From Microbaculum marinum (GTDB lineage: Bacteria > Pseudomonadota > Alphaproteobacteria > Rhizobiales > Tepidamorphaceae), in the NCBI RefSeq assembly GCF_042646165.1, contig NZ_JBHRTC010000024.1: a stretch of DNA of 64,000 bases; one strand, given 5' to 3'. Within the stretch, counting starts at the first letter, position 1. The number at the start of each line of letters is the position of its first letter. Made by a program: the position numbers and the translations under genes. A model generated the notes under the pieces. That model saw only the letters and a list, made by a program, of their open reading frames with translations, did no database searches and had not been told where the DNA came from. Of this stretch, positions 45,234-52,848 are shown in pieces.

Positions 45234-46310
45234 ATGAACGAACCGCACGGGCAGCCTCCAGCAAAAGAGCCGGCCGAACCCGACCTCGCCCGACAGCGGG
45301 TGACACGGAAGGGCCGCTGGCTTGCCGCCTTTGCGGTCGCGGCGGCCCTGCTCTGCGCGGCAATCCTTCTGCCGGAAACCCGCTACCTACGCTACGCGGA
45401 CGAGTTCAGGGAGCTTGCCGATCCGATCTTCTGCGACGACCGGGACATCGACGTTCTGTTCCTCGGGTCGTCCCGCATGGCGCGGTCGGTCGACGGATTC
45501 AGCATTGCCAGCGCCTACCGGGAGATGACCGGCGAGGACCTGACGATCGTCGATCTGTCCAAGACGGGTCCCTCCGATGCGGTGATGGACATCCTGCTTG
45601 CGGATCTGCTGAAGCGCAGGCACGTCCGGCTCATTGTCGCCGAAATGAGCCGCCCTCGCATGGGTCTGCAATGGAAGATCCTGGAAAAGATGGGCCGCGT
45701 GATGCCGCTGCAGGACTATTACGACTACGCGGAGGCGGCATCGAAACACGGATCCATCGGAGCGTTCTGGGATGCCCTGCAGCTGCGCATGGCGTTTCTC
45801 GAAGGCGGCCTGAGCAAGCCGTGGCCGGGATGTCCGCCGCAGTCCCAACAGGCCGATGTCATTGACCCGACCCTGGCCCTGCCGAAGCGGGAGGACGTTA
45901 AGAAGATCAGCAGGCGGATCGAGAGGAAGGGACTGCGGCCGTTCTATCCCAACTTCCTCAACAACGTGATGGCGTATCAGATGAACATGGCACACAGCGC
46001 CATCGATCTGGCCCGGAACAATGGCGCCGAGATCATCTTCATGAGCGTCAACACCTTGCACGACAGGCAAGTCAGCAAGGAGCAGAGGCAGGAATTCTCC
46101 GACAAATTCGGCACCGAACTGTCCACCTGGTCGCCCGACTTGTACAAATTCCTGCGCGAGCAGTCTCTCTATTCGGATTCAAGCCATCTGGACGAAGACG
46201 GCGCCCGGCTTGCCGCGGCGTGGTACGCGGAGAAGATCAGGGAGTATCTGGCGGACAACAACGAGCACCCGGCTCCGGACAACGAAGCGCCGGCAGATGC
46301 TCGTTCGTGA
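45234..46310 (+). CDS. Membrane-anchored SGNH transferase-like protein, copy 2 (DltD-like)
   Basis: A 358-residue paralog of the preceding gene: membrane helix about 29-46, Ser80 in FLGSSRMARSVD, PIFCDDRDIDVLF and IVDLSKTGPSDAV blocks, and a C-terminal DSSHLDEDGARLAA D-x-x-H motif, with a charged tail after it. The duplicated gene suggests two acceptors or two positions of transfer. It follows with a 66-base gap. Ends the plus arm of the locus, convergent with the sulfotransferase gene. Confidence 0.8.
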   Translation: MNEPHGQPPAKEPAEPDLARQRVTRKGRWLAAFAVAAALLCAAILLPETRYLRYADEFRELADPIFCDDRDIDVLFLGSSRMARSVDGFSIASAYREMTGEDLTIVDLSKTGPSDAVMDILLADLLKRRHVRLIVAEMSRPRMGLQWKILEKMGRVMPLQDYYDYAEAASKHGSIGAFWDALQLRMAFLEGGLSKPWPGCPPQSQQADVIDPTLALPKREDVKKISRRIERKGLRPFYPNFLNNVMAYQMNMAHSAIDLARNNGAEIIFMSVNTLHDRQVSKEQRQEFSDKFGTELSTWSPDLYKFLREQSLYSDSSHLDEDGARLAAAWYAEKIREYLADNNEHPAPDNEAPADARS

Positions 46311-46336
46311 CGATGCGACGTGGGGACGGGACGGCC

Positions 46337-46375
46337 GGAGCCTCCCGCAGGAGCCTCACGAAGGAGCCTCACGTG
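46337..46375. repeat. Three tandem 13-base repeats at the sulfotransferase 3' end
   Basis: GGAGCCTCMCGNN occurs three times head to tail at 46337-46349, 46350-46362 and 46363-46375. The sulfotransferase stop codon (minus strand, 46369-46371) lies inside the third copy. The array probably arose by slippage and does not change the reading of the gene. Confidence 0.7.
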
Positions 46376-47247
46376 GCGGCAGGGGCACCCGCGACCGCTA
46401 CCCGCGGTCGCGAGACCTTCTCGAGCCATTCCTTCGCGTGGCCCCCGGCCAGGTCGGCCAGCTGCTCGTATTCCTCCCGCATGACCTCCCGCGCGTGGCG
46501 GCGGATATCGTCCGGCATCGGTTCTGACGGCTTTGCCTTCCTGTTCTCGTGCAGGTCGCTCGAGGTGTCGTCGGGGTTGCCGCCGATGCCGAGGATCGTC
46601 GCGACCTGCGCCAGGTACTCCTCCGGCCGGTCCCTGAGGTCGTCGAAGAACAGAATGTGAAGACGATCACCGAAATGTTCGCGCCATAGCCGGATCGTGC
46701 GGCTCTGCAGGGAACGGGCCTTCACATCGTCCCAGTCGCAGAACTGTGCGAATGTCCGGAGGTCGCTCGTGATCGGCCTGCCGGACCGCTCCGCCAGCAT
46801 GCGCGCGTGAGACCACAGGCGCGACACGGGGTCGCGGATGACGTACAGGATCTTCACCTCGGGCAGCCCGGCCGCGATGCCGGCGACCTTGTCCTCCGGC
46901 AGGATGGCATAGAACGGCGTCACGTCGCCGGTGACCCGATCGTTGATCGTGTCGAACATCCGCCGGTAGGTCTCGACATCGGTCCGCCCGTTCAAGGCGG
47001 CGTCCAGATAGATGTCGACGAACCGGGCGTGGTTCTCGAAGCCGCTCTTCTGCGCAGCCTTCCTCTTCAGCCTCTCGAGCCGCTGGGTGACGCGCGTGAA
47101 GATTCTCGTCTCGGACTGCAGATCGAAGTAGTGCAGTTCCTTGATGCGAGGCATCGAGCAATCGCGATGAGCCCGCAGGATGTTGTACAGCGTGCCCGTC
47201 CCGGCCTTCTGGCTGCCGATACAGATGAAATCCGGCCCGCTTTTCAT
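46369..47247 (-). CDS. PAPS-dependent sulfotransferase family protein
   Basis: A 292-residue soluble sulfotransferase. The 5'-phosphosulfate loop GSQKAGTGTLYNIL is at residues 11-24, and the 3'-phosphate site YVIRDPVSRLWSHA is near 134-147. Lys14 would contact the sulfate donor. It belongs to the heparan-type Sulfotransfer_1 class, distinct from the Stf0 gene at 30905. It is convergent with the second DltD-like gene and faces it at 59 bases. It probably sulfates a sugar of the same envelope polymer. Confidence 0.87.
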   Translation of the reverse strand: MKSGPDFICIGSQKAGTGTLYNILRAHRDCSMPRIKELHYFDLQSETRIFTRVTQRLERLKRKAAQKSGFENHARFVDIYLDAALNGRTDVETYRRMFDTINDRVTGDVTPFYAILPEDKVAGIAAGLPEVKILYVIRDPVSRLWSHARMLAERSGRPITSDLRTFAQFCDWDDVKARSLQSRTIRLWREHFGDRLHILFFDDLRDRPEEYLAQVATILGIGGNPDDTSSDLHENRKAKPSEPMPDDIRRHAREVMREEYEQLADLAGGHAKEWLEKVSRPRVAVAGAPAAT

Positions 47248-47397
47248 TCGCCACTCCTGACCTGCTTCGCGAGGCGTGTCGCCCTGGCTGCACGGGAGGT
47301 CGACGCCGTGCCGGCATTGCGACGATCTCCGCGCGTTCGACTACTTTCGGGGTCCTGCGGTGTCAACGGCCGGGCGGCCGGCCCGGCGTGGCCGCCC

Positions 47398-49338
47398 TCA
47401 CCAGCCGCCGCCGCCACCGCCGCCGCCACCGCCGCCCGACGATCCCCCGCCGGACGATCCGGAGCTGCCGCTGGATTGCGTCACCGTCGCCGCCCCGTAT
47501 GCACTGCCGAGGCTTGCGCCGACGCTGCGCAGGGCGCCCGCGTCGCGGAAGCCGCTGCCGCGCGATCCCGAATACCAGGACGGCTTCAGGTAGGGGTCGG
47601 ATCCCTGGGCCGCATGGGCCGCCGCAATCTCCGCGGCAAACTGGTCGGTCCACTCGGTCTCGACGTCGAGCGCGATCGCGTAGGGCAGCATCTCATGAAA
47701 GTGCTCGGGAGTCTTGTCCGGCGGGTTCTCGAACCTCAGCCGGTCTTCCTCGGCGACCGTCAGGTAGAGGCGGGTGCCCTCGATCTCGTCCATAGCCTTG
47801 CGCCCGATCGCCGTGCGCACCTTCAGCAGGTTCCAGAACACGACGTTCAGCAGCGCGATGACGATGAGAGTGAGGAACGGCACCAGGCCCATCTGGGTGC
47901 CGATTCCGATGAAGAAGCCGCCGAGCGACAGGACCATGAAGCCGATGACGCCGACCTGAATGATGGAGGCGACGAGGGCGACGATGCTGCTGGACCTGCG
48001 GTAGTCACGCACGGATCGCCAGGCTTTGACGAAGACCGTCCCGAGGACCACCGCGAAGACCGTCGGGAATATCGCCAGGAACAACAACTCGACATGCCGG
48101 ACGGAGATGAGCGCCGACGCGAACCAGCCGAATATCGTCACCACCACGCCGAGCACGAACCAGCCGAAGTTCCGCTTGAAGTAGATCCTGTCGTAGGTCC
48201 TGCGCAAATGGTTCCTGAGGGCATTCGACGCCGCCGTGAGTCGCGAGCGGCTGGTGCGCTGGATGACGATTTCCTCGCCGGTATCGAACAGTTCGTCGTA
48301 GAGCACCGCCTCGCCGTCGGACATCGGCTGCCGGGCATCCGCATCGGGCAGCGCGACGAGCGTCTGCTTCTTCGACGCCTCCCTGATCTTGAGATGGCCC
48401 TTGACCGCAAGCGAGATGATCGCCGCGGCAACGCAGGTATAGTCGAAGCCCATCCGTTCGACGGACCGCATCGCGGCGGGCGGCATTTCGGGATGATAGA
48501 CCGGAATGATCGTGCCTCTCGGCGGATCGCGGCCGATGAGGAACCAGACGACCAGATAGTAGATCAGCACGATCCCGAGCGTCAGGGCGGCGGCGGCCAG
48601 CGCACCCCACCGCTCGATCCAGCGTGCCAGGCGCTGGGATCCCGACTCCGGGTCGACATATCCCGGCGGCCAGCCGACGGCGACGGTAAGGCCTTCGCCG
48701 GACGCAAGCGTGCGCGTGGTCCGGAACTGCGGATCGCCGTTCCTCGCCTCGCCGATCACCACGTCCTCGCCCTGTTCGCCGCGATAGCCGGTATAGGCGG
48801 CGAGCTGGCTGACGGGTGCTCCCGGCGGCGGCACCACGACCGCGGTTGCCTGCTCGATCGGAAATGCCCAGTTGTTGCCGGTGACGTTCCAGTAGACTTC
48901 GTCGACGCCGTCGAAGCGACGGACCTGATCCCCCATCCGATAGACGATCCGGTAGCGGTAGACGCCGGGTTCCAGGAACACGCCGGCGTCGCCGAGATAG
49001 ATTCGAACGGCGCCGCCGCTGCGCTCGATCCGGCTCGGCTCCGGCCGCCCGTCGCGCAGCGTCTGGACAAGGTCGAAGGAGGGCCGGCCGATGCCGAGCA
49101 GCCCCACTCCGCCGACGGGAATGTCGCGATAGATGCCGCGCCGGATCTCGCGACCCAGCGCGACAACCTCGATGTCCTCGGTGACCAGCACGGCGCCGTC
49201 CTGCTGGACCGCTATGCGGACGTCGTAGGTGCGGATCACCTCGCGGGTCAGCGTATCCTGGGCGTGTGCGGGCGAGGCCAGTGCGGTCGGCAGCAGCGCT
49301 GCGGCGAGCACCAGCAGTGCGGAGACAAGAATGCGCAT
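47398..49338 (-). CDS. DUF2207 membrane protein with glycine-rich C-terminus
   Basis: A 646-residue protein. The signal peptide ends ASPAHAQ; the periplasmic DUF2207 domain runs to about 235, with RRGIYRDIPV and YRYRIVYRMGDQVR. Membrane segments lie near 245-265, 390-435 and 455-510, and a cytoplasmic region follows. The end is a low-complexity Gly/Ser tail (about 20 residues, mostly Gly) ending in Trp, a common trait of this family. It stands 12 bases after the LemA gene; LemA and DUF2207 pairs are common and probably form a membrane complex. Function is unknown. Confidence 0.9.
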   Translation of the reverse strand: MRILVSALLVLAAALLPTALASPAHAQDTLTREVIRTYDVRIAVQQDGAVLVTEDIEVVALGREIRRGIYRDIPVGGVGLLGIGRPSFDLVQTLRDGRPEPSRIERSGGAVRIYLGDAGVFLEPGVYRYRIVYRMGDQVRRFDGVDEVYWNVTGNNWAFPIEQATAVVVPPPGAPVSQLAAYTGYRGEQGEDVVIGEARNGDPQFRTTRTLASGEGLTVAVGWPPGYVDPESGSQRLARWIERWGALAAAALTLGIVLIYYLVVWFLIGRDPPRGTIIPVYHPEMPPAAMRSVERMGFDYTCVAAAIISLAVKGHLKIREASKKQTLVALPDADARQPMSDGEAVLYDELFDTGEEIVIQRTSRSRLTAASNALRNHLRRTYDRIYFKRNFGWFVLGVVVTIFGWFASALISVRHVELLFLAIFPTVFAVVLGTVFVKAWRSVRDYRRSSSIVALVASIIQVGVIGFMVLSLGGFFIGIGTQMGLVPFLTLIVIALLNVVFWNLLKVRTAIGRKAMDEIEGTRLYLTVAEEDRLRFENPPDKTPEHFHEMLPYAIALDVETEWTDQFAAEIAAAHAAQGSDPYLKPSWYSGSRGSGFRDAGALRSVGASLGSAYGAATVTQSSGSSGSSGGGSSGGGGGGGGGGGW

Positions 49339-49350
49339 CGTCGCTGGCGA

Positions 49351-49920
49351 TCAGTCGAAGGATACCGCGACCGGTCTGGACGCCGCCTCGGCCTCCGCCT
49401 CGTCGAGTTCGAAGAACTCGCGCTTCTCGAACCCGAACTGCGCGGCCACGATGTTGGATGGGAACTGCTCGATCCTGATGTTCAGGTCGCGAACCGAACC
49501 GTTGTAGAAGCGCCGCGACCGGTTGATCATGTCCTCCGTCTCGGTCAGGTCGCTCTGGAGCTGCGCGAAATTCTGGTTGGCCTTCAGGTCGGGGTAGGCT
49601 TCGGCCAGCGCGAACAGGTTCTTCAGCGCGTGCTGGAGCATGTTCTCGGTCTCGGCCTGATGCGCCGGACTGCCGTCGTCGGCCATGGCACGGTTGCGGG
49701 CCTCGACGACGGCTTCCAGCGTCCCGGCCTCGTGCCGGGCATAGCCTTTCACGGTCTCGACGAGATTGGGGATTAGATCGTAGCGCCGTTTCATCTGAAC
49801 CTGGATGTCGCTCCACGCCTCAGAGACGCGGGTCCTCAGCGAAACCAGGGAGTTGTAGATGACGACGGCGTAGAGTGCTGCAATGACGATGAGTGCGAGT
49901 ACAATATAGACGAGGATCAT
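49351..49920 (-). CDS. LemA family protein
   Basis: A 189-residue LemA protein: N-terminal membrane helix (residues 2-24), then a helical periplasmic or cytoplasmic domain with YNSLVSLRTRVSEAWSDIQV, KRRYDLIPNLVETVKGYA and the late FNDTR-like NGSVRDLNIRIEQFPSNIVA segment. The family is widespread and of unknown biochemical role, often beside a DUF2207 or TPM-domain gene, as here. First gene of the pair; the promoter lies in the gap upstream. Confidence 0.92.
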   Translation of the reverse strand: MILVYIVLALIVIAALYAVVIYNSLVSLRTRVSEAWSDIQVQMKRRYDLIPNLVETVKGYARHEAGTLEAVVEARNRAMADDGSPAHQAETENMLQHALKNLFALAEAYPDLKANQNFAQLQSDLTETEDMINRSRRFYNGSVRDLNIRIEQFPSNIVAAQFGFEKREFFELDEAEAEAASRPVAVSFD

Positions 49921-50351
49921 GTGGCTGCCTCTCTTGACGAATGCAGCAACACTATCCCGCGATCCGGCGAATTGCGACTGGCTGGAGCCGGAAAAAGGCG
50001 GCCGCCCCGCGCAGGTTACAACGGGGCGGCCTACTGATACCCGGTTGGGGGCACGGGCATCAGATTCCCGATACGGTGCAGAATTTCGACTGGATCACAT
50101 CATACGTTTACTTTGGAAAGCCGGTCGTACGTGTGATTGCCCCAAGACCTCCCGCCGGTCGCGACCGCATTCATGTTCGCGCATGTGAATTTGTCACATG
50201 CCGGCACATCAAGCAATGGATACGTCGCCGCTTTCGAGGACTATCAATACTGACGTAACGGCATGTTTTGACCTGGCGACACAGTCGGCCCGGTGATCCG
50301 ACAAAGTTTCCATCTCGTAGCAACCTGCGGTATCAACAAGAGGCCCTGGAC
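49921..50351. other. Divergent intergenic region between lemA and rpoE
   Basis: The 431 bases contain the sigma-E-type promoter at 50294-50322, listed separately, and the lemA promoter somewhere near 49921-50010. There is a small imperfect palindrome around CATGTG-AATTTGT-CACATG at 50182-50200. No gene is supported. Confidence 0.6.
50294..50322 (+). promoter_or_regulatory. RpoE-type promoter of rpoE-chrR (TGATCC-N18-TA)
   Basis: TGATCC at 50294-50299 and TAGCA at 50318-50322 are 18 bases apart, and the start codon follows 30 bases later. TGATCC is the -35 element of the Rhodobacter-type RpoE/ChrR sigma factor, so this is probably autoregulation. The same arrangement occurs before the FAD-oxidoreductase gene at 56229. 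Confidence 0.72.
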
Positions 50352-50972
50352 GTGCACGCGGCCCTTCGAATGTCGGACTCCACGAACGAATCGGGAATGG
50401 TTCCTCGCAAAGAGGCCATGACGGATCTGCTCGTGCGGATCGGCGCGAACCGCGACCGCCAGGCCTATCAGGCGATGTTCGTGTATTTCGCACCCCGGGT
50501 GAAGGGCTTCCTGATGAGCAAGGGCGCCGACTCGGCACTCGCCGAGGAGCTCATGCAGGACACCATGCTGACGGTCTGGACCAAGGCGTCGATGTATCAT
50601 CCCGGCCGCGGATCAGCATCCACCTGGATATTCACCATCGCCCGCAACCTCAGGATCGACAAGCTGCGCCGCGAATCCGTCCAGCATTTCGACGACGTCG
50701 ACGGGCTGGAGATCGCCGAGGACGATCCCAACACCGGGCGTACCGTCGTGGCCCAGGACGATGCCGTTATCGCCGGCCAGGAGCGCCGGCTGGTCGCCGC
50801 GGCAATGAAGCGGCTGCCGACGGACCAGGCGGAGGTGATCCGGCTGTCGTTCGTCGACGACCTGTCCCAGCACGACATCGCCGACAGGCTCGGATTGCCG
50901 CTGGGCACGGTGAAGTCCCGGATGCGGCTGGCATACAACAAGCTTCGGCAGGCGCTGGAGAGCGAACTTTGA
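50352..50972 (+). CDS. rpoE: ECF sigma factor RpoE (ChrR-controlled group)
   Basis: A 206-residue ECF sigma factor. Region 2 has AYQAMFVYFAPRVKGF and DTMLTVWTKASMYHP; region 4 has DLSQHDIADRLGLPLGTVKSR. The GTG at 50352 has AGAGG 8 bases upstream; ATG 50370 is an alternative. It overlaps the anti-sigma gene by 4 bases. In the photosynthetic model bacterium Rhodobacter sphaeroides the homologous factor responds to singlet oxygen. The promoters in this window support a conserved regulon. Confidence 0.92.
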   Translation: MHAALRMSDSTNESGMVPRKEAMTDLLVRIGANRDRQAYQAMFVYFAPRVKGFLMSKGADSALAEELMQDTMLTVWTKASMYHPGRGSASTWIFTIARNLRIDKLRRESVQHFDDVDGLEIAEDDPNTGRTVVAQDDAVIAGQERRLVAAAMKRLPTDQAEVIRLSFVDDLSQHDIADRLGLPLGTVKSRMRLAYNKLRQALESEL

Positions 50973-51625
50973 CGATCCGGCACCATCCCGACGATGCGAC
51001 CCTGCTGAGCTATGCGGCCGGAACCCTGCCGGAAGCTCTGGCGGTGGCGGTTTCCGCGCATGTCGCGCTGTGCCCGCGGTGCCGGCACGGGATCCGCACG
51101 GCGGAGACGGTCGGCGGCGCCCTGCTGGACTCCGGCAGCGCCGCGGAGATCGCTGCCGACGCCCTCGACAGGGCGATGGCGCGGATCGAAACGCGGGCAG
51201 GAGGCGTCGCCACGCCGGAGCCGCTCCCGGACGTTGCCGACGCGCGCGTTCCCGCCCCCCTCGCCCGCCGGCTCGGCGCCGGGCTCGACGATATTCGCTG
51301 GCGCTGGATCGCGCCGGGGGTGCGCAGCCACGAGATCACCGTATCGCCGGGCAGCGGCAGCCTGATGCTTCTCAAGATCGCGCCGGGCAAGTCGATGCCC
51401 GACCACGGTCATGGCGGCACCGAACTGACGATGGTCCTCGACGGATCCTACTCCGACGAGACCGGGCGCTACGGGCCGGGAGACGTGGCCGATCTCGACG
51501 AGAGCATCGAACATTCGCCGATGGTCGATTCGGAGGTCGACTGCGTCTGCCTTGTCGCGCTGGAGGCGCCGACGCGCTTCAAGGGCCGCATCGCGCGGCT
51601 GCTGCAGCCTTACCTGCGCATCTGA
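50969..51625 (+). CDS. chrR: ChrR family zinc anti-sigma factor
   Basis: A 218-residue anti-sigma factor. The N-terminal ZAS domain (1-85) has a DD-TLLSYAAGTL opening and the zinc motif HVALCPRC. The C-terminal cupin (about 110-205) has PDHGHGGTELTMVLDGSYSD with metal-binding histidines. TTG start at 50969 within the rpoE stop (TTGA). Such proteins hold RpoE inactive and release it upon singlet oxygen or organic peroxide stress. Location and domain order leave little doubt. Confidence 0.93.
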   Translation: MTIRHHPDDATLLSYAAGTLPEALAVAVSAHVALCPRCRHGIRTAETVGGALLDSGSAAEIAADALDRAMARIETRAGGVATPEPLPDVADARVPAPLARRLGAGLDDIRWRWIAPGVRSHEITVSPGSGSLMLLKIAPGKSMPDHGHGGTELTMVLDGSYSDETGRYGPGDVADLDESIEHSPMVDSEVDCVCLVALEAPTRFKGRIARLLQPYLRI

Positions 51626-51639
51626 CGATGAGGCCGGTC

Positions 51640-52398
51640 ATGAAGACGTTGCCGTGGAAGACGGCGTGGGTGGTCGGGGCGAGTTCCGGAATCGGACGGG
51701 CGACGGCCCGCCGCCTCGCCGCGTCCGGGGTCCGGGTGGCGGCATCCTCGCGCAGCCGGCCGGAGCTGTCGGCGCTCGCCGACGAGGGGCGCGGCGGCAT
51801 CGCCGCCTATCCCCTAGACGTCACCGACCGCGACGGTCTCCTGCAGGCGGTGCCGGCGATCGACGACGAGTTGGGCCCGATCGACCTGGTGGTGCTTTCG
51901 GCCGGCATATGGGAGCCGTTCGAACCGGACAGCTTCGATCCGGCGGCGTTCAGCGCCAACATGGAGGTGAACTACCTCGGTGCGGTCAACGCGATCGCCG
52001 CGGTCCTGCCGGCGTTCAGGGCGCGCGGCAGCGGGCAGATCGCCATCGTCGCCTCCGTCGCCGGCTATGTCGGGCTTCCCAAGGCGGCGACCTATGGCCC
52101 CACGAAGGCGGCGCTGATCAATCTCGCCGAATGCCTCAGGTGCGAACTCGACGGCAGCGGCGTCACGGTCTGCGTCGTCAACCCGGGCTTCGTCGAGACG
52201 CGCCTGACGGCGAAGAACGACTTCCCGATGCCGTTCCTGATGTCCGCGGAAGAGGCGGCCGACCGGATGATCCGCGGCCTGGCGACCGGCAGGTTCGAGG
52301 TGGCCTTTCCGCGGCGCCTGACCTGGCTCATGAAACTCGCCAGGCTGTTGCCGTATCCCGTCTACTTTCCCGGCATTCGAACCTTCGTGGCGCGCTGA
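51640..52398 (+). CDS. SDR family oxidoreductase
   Basis: A 252-residue short-chain dehydrogenase with cofactor motif VVGASSGIGRATA, NMEVNYLG, catalytic serine in IVASVAGYVGL, and YGPTK as the Tyr-Lys pair. I chose ATG 51640 with GATGAGG upstream; ATG 51628 is possible. It is the third gene after rpoE and chrR, without a separate promoter, so it is expected in the RpoE regulon. The substrate is unknown, perhaps an oxidised lipid aldehyde or ketone. Confidence 0.88.
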   Translation: MKTLPWKTAWVVGASSGIGRATARRLAASGVRVAASSRSRPELSALADEGRGGIAAYPLDVTDRDGLLQAVPAIDDELGPIDLVVLSAGIWEPFEPDSFDPAAFSANMEVNYLGAVNAIAAVLPAFRARGSGQIAIVASVAGYVGLPKAATYGPTKAALINLAECLRCELDGSGVTVCVVNPGFVETRLTAKNDFPMPFLMSAEEAADRMIRGLATGRFEVAFPRRLTWLMKLARLLPYPVYFPGIRTFVAR

Positions 52399-52400
52399 GC

Positions 52401-52826
52401 ATGGAACCGACTGCGATATCCGCCTATGTGGCGGCCCTGGAGGCGATGCGGCCGGAGACGATCGACGATGTTCTCGTCCATTGCGCCGACGACGTGCGCT
52501 TCACCGATTCCTTCAACGACGTCACCGGCAAGCCGGCGCTGCGGCACGTCTTCGCCGACATGTTCGAGAAGGTGTCCGACCTGTCGTTCGCAGTCCACGA
52601 CCGCCAGGGTACGGGCGCGCGCTGGCTCCTGACCTGGACCTATGCCGGCCGGCTCGGGCGCCTCGGTCACGTGACGATAGAGGGGATGAGCCGCGTCGAC
52701 CTCGACGCGGACGGCCGCGTCCGCCGGCACGCCGACTTCTGGGACGGCGGCGAGATATACCGGAGGGTGCCGGTGGTCGGCGCGGTCAACCGCGCCATCA
52801 TGCGCCGGGTCGCGGCGACGGGCTGA
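52401..52826 (+). CDS. SnoaL-like (NTF2 fold) protein
   Basis: A 141-residue protein with an NTF2-like fold: YVAALEAMRPETIDDVLVHC and DDVRFTDSFNDVTGK near the N-terminus and ADFWDGGEIYRRVPVVG near the end. The gene starts 2 bases after the SDR stop. Such proteins, often next to rpoE-chrR-SDR genes, may act as isomerases, hydratases or lipid-binding partners. No catalytic residues are identified with confidence. Confidence 0.85.
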   Translation: MEPTAISAYVAALEAMRPETIDDVLVHCADDVRFTDSFNDVTGKPALRHVFADMFEKVSDLSFAVHDRQGTGARWLLTWTYAGRLGRLGHVTIEGMSRVDLDADGRVRRHADFWDGGEIYRRVPVVGAVNRAIMRRVAATG

Positions 52827-52848
52827 GCCGCCCGCAGCGGCTAAGCTG

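Noticed and set aside
47398..47460. Repeated CCGCCG/CCGCCACC tract
   Set aside because: It encodes the glycine-rich tail of the DUF2207 protein; no spacers or dyads, so it is neither a CRISPR array nor a separate element.
46807..49776. Plus-strand open frame of 989 codons
   Set aside because: It lies wholly antisense to the sulfotransferase, DUF2207 and LemA genes, whose families are clear. The composition (His, Arg, Asp, Gln rich) is the usual antisense pattern of high-GC genes.
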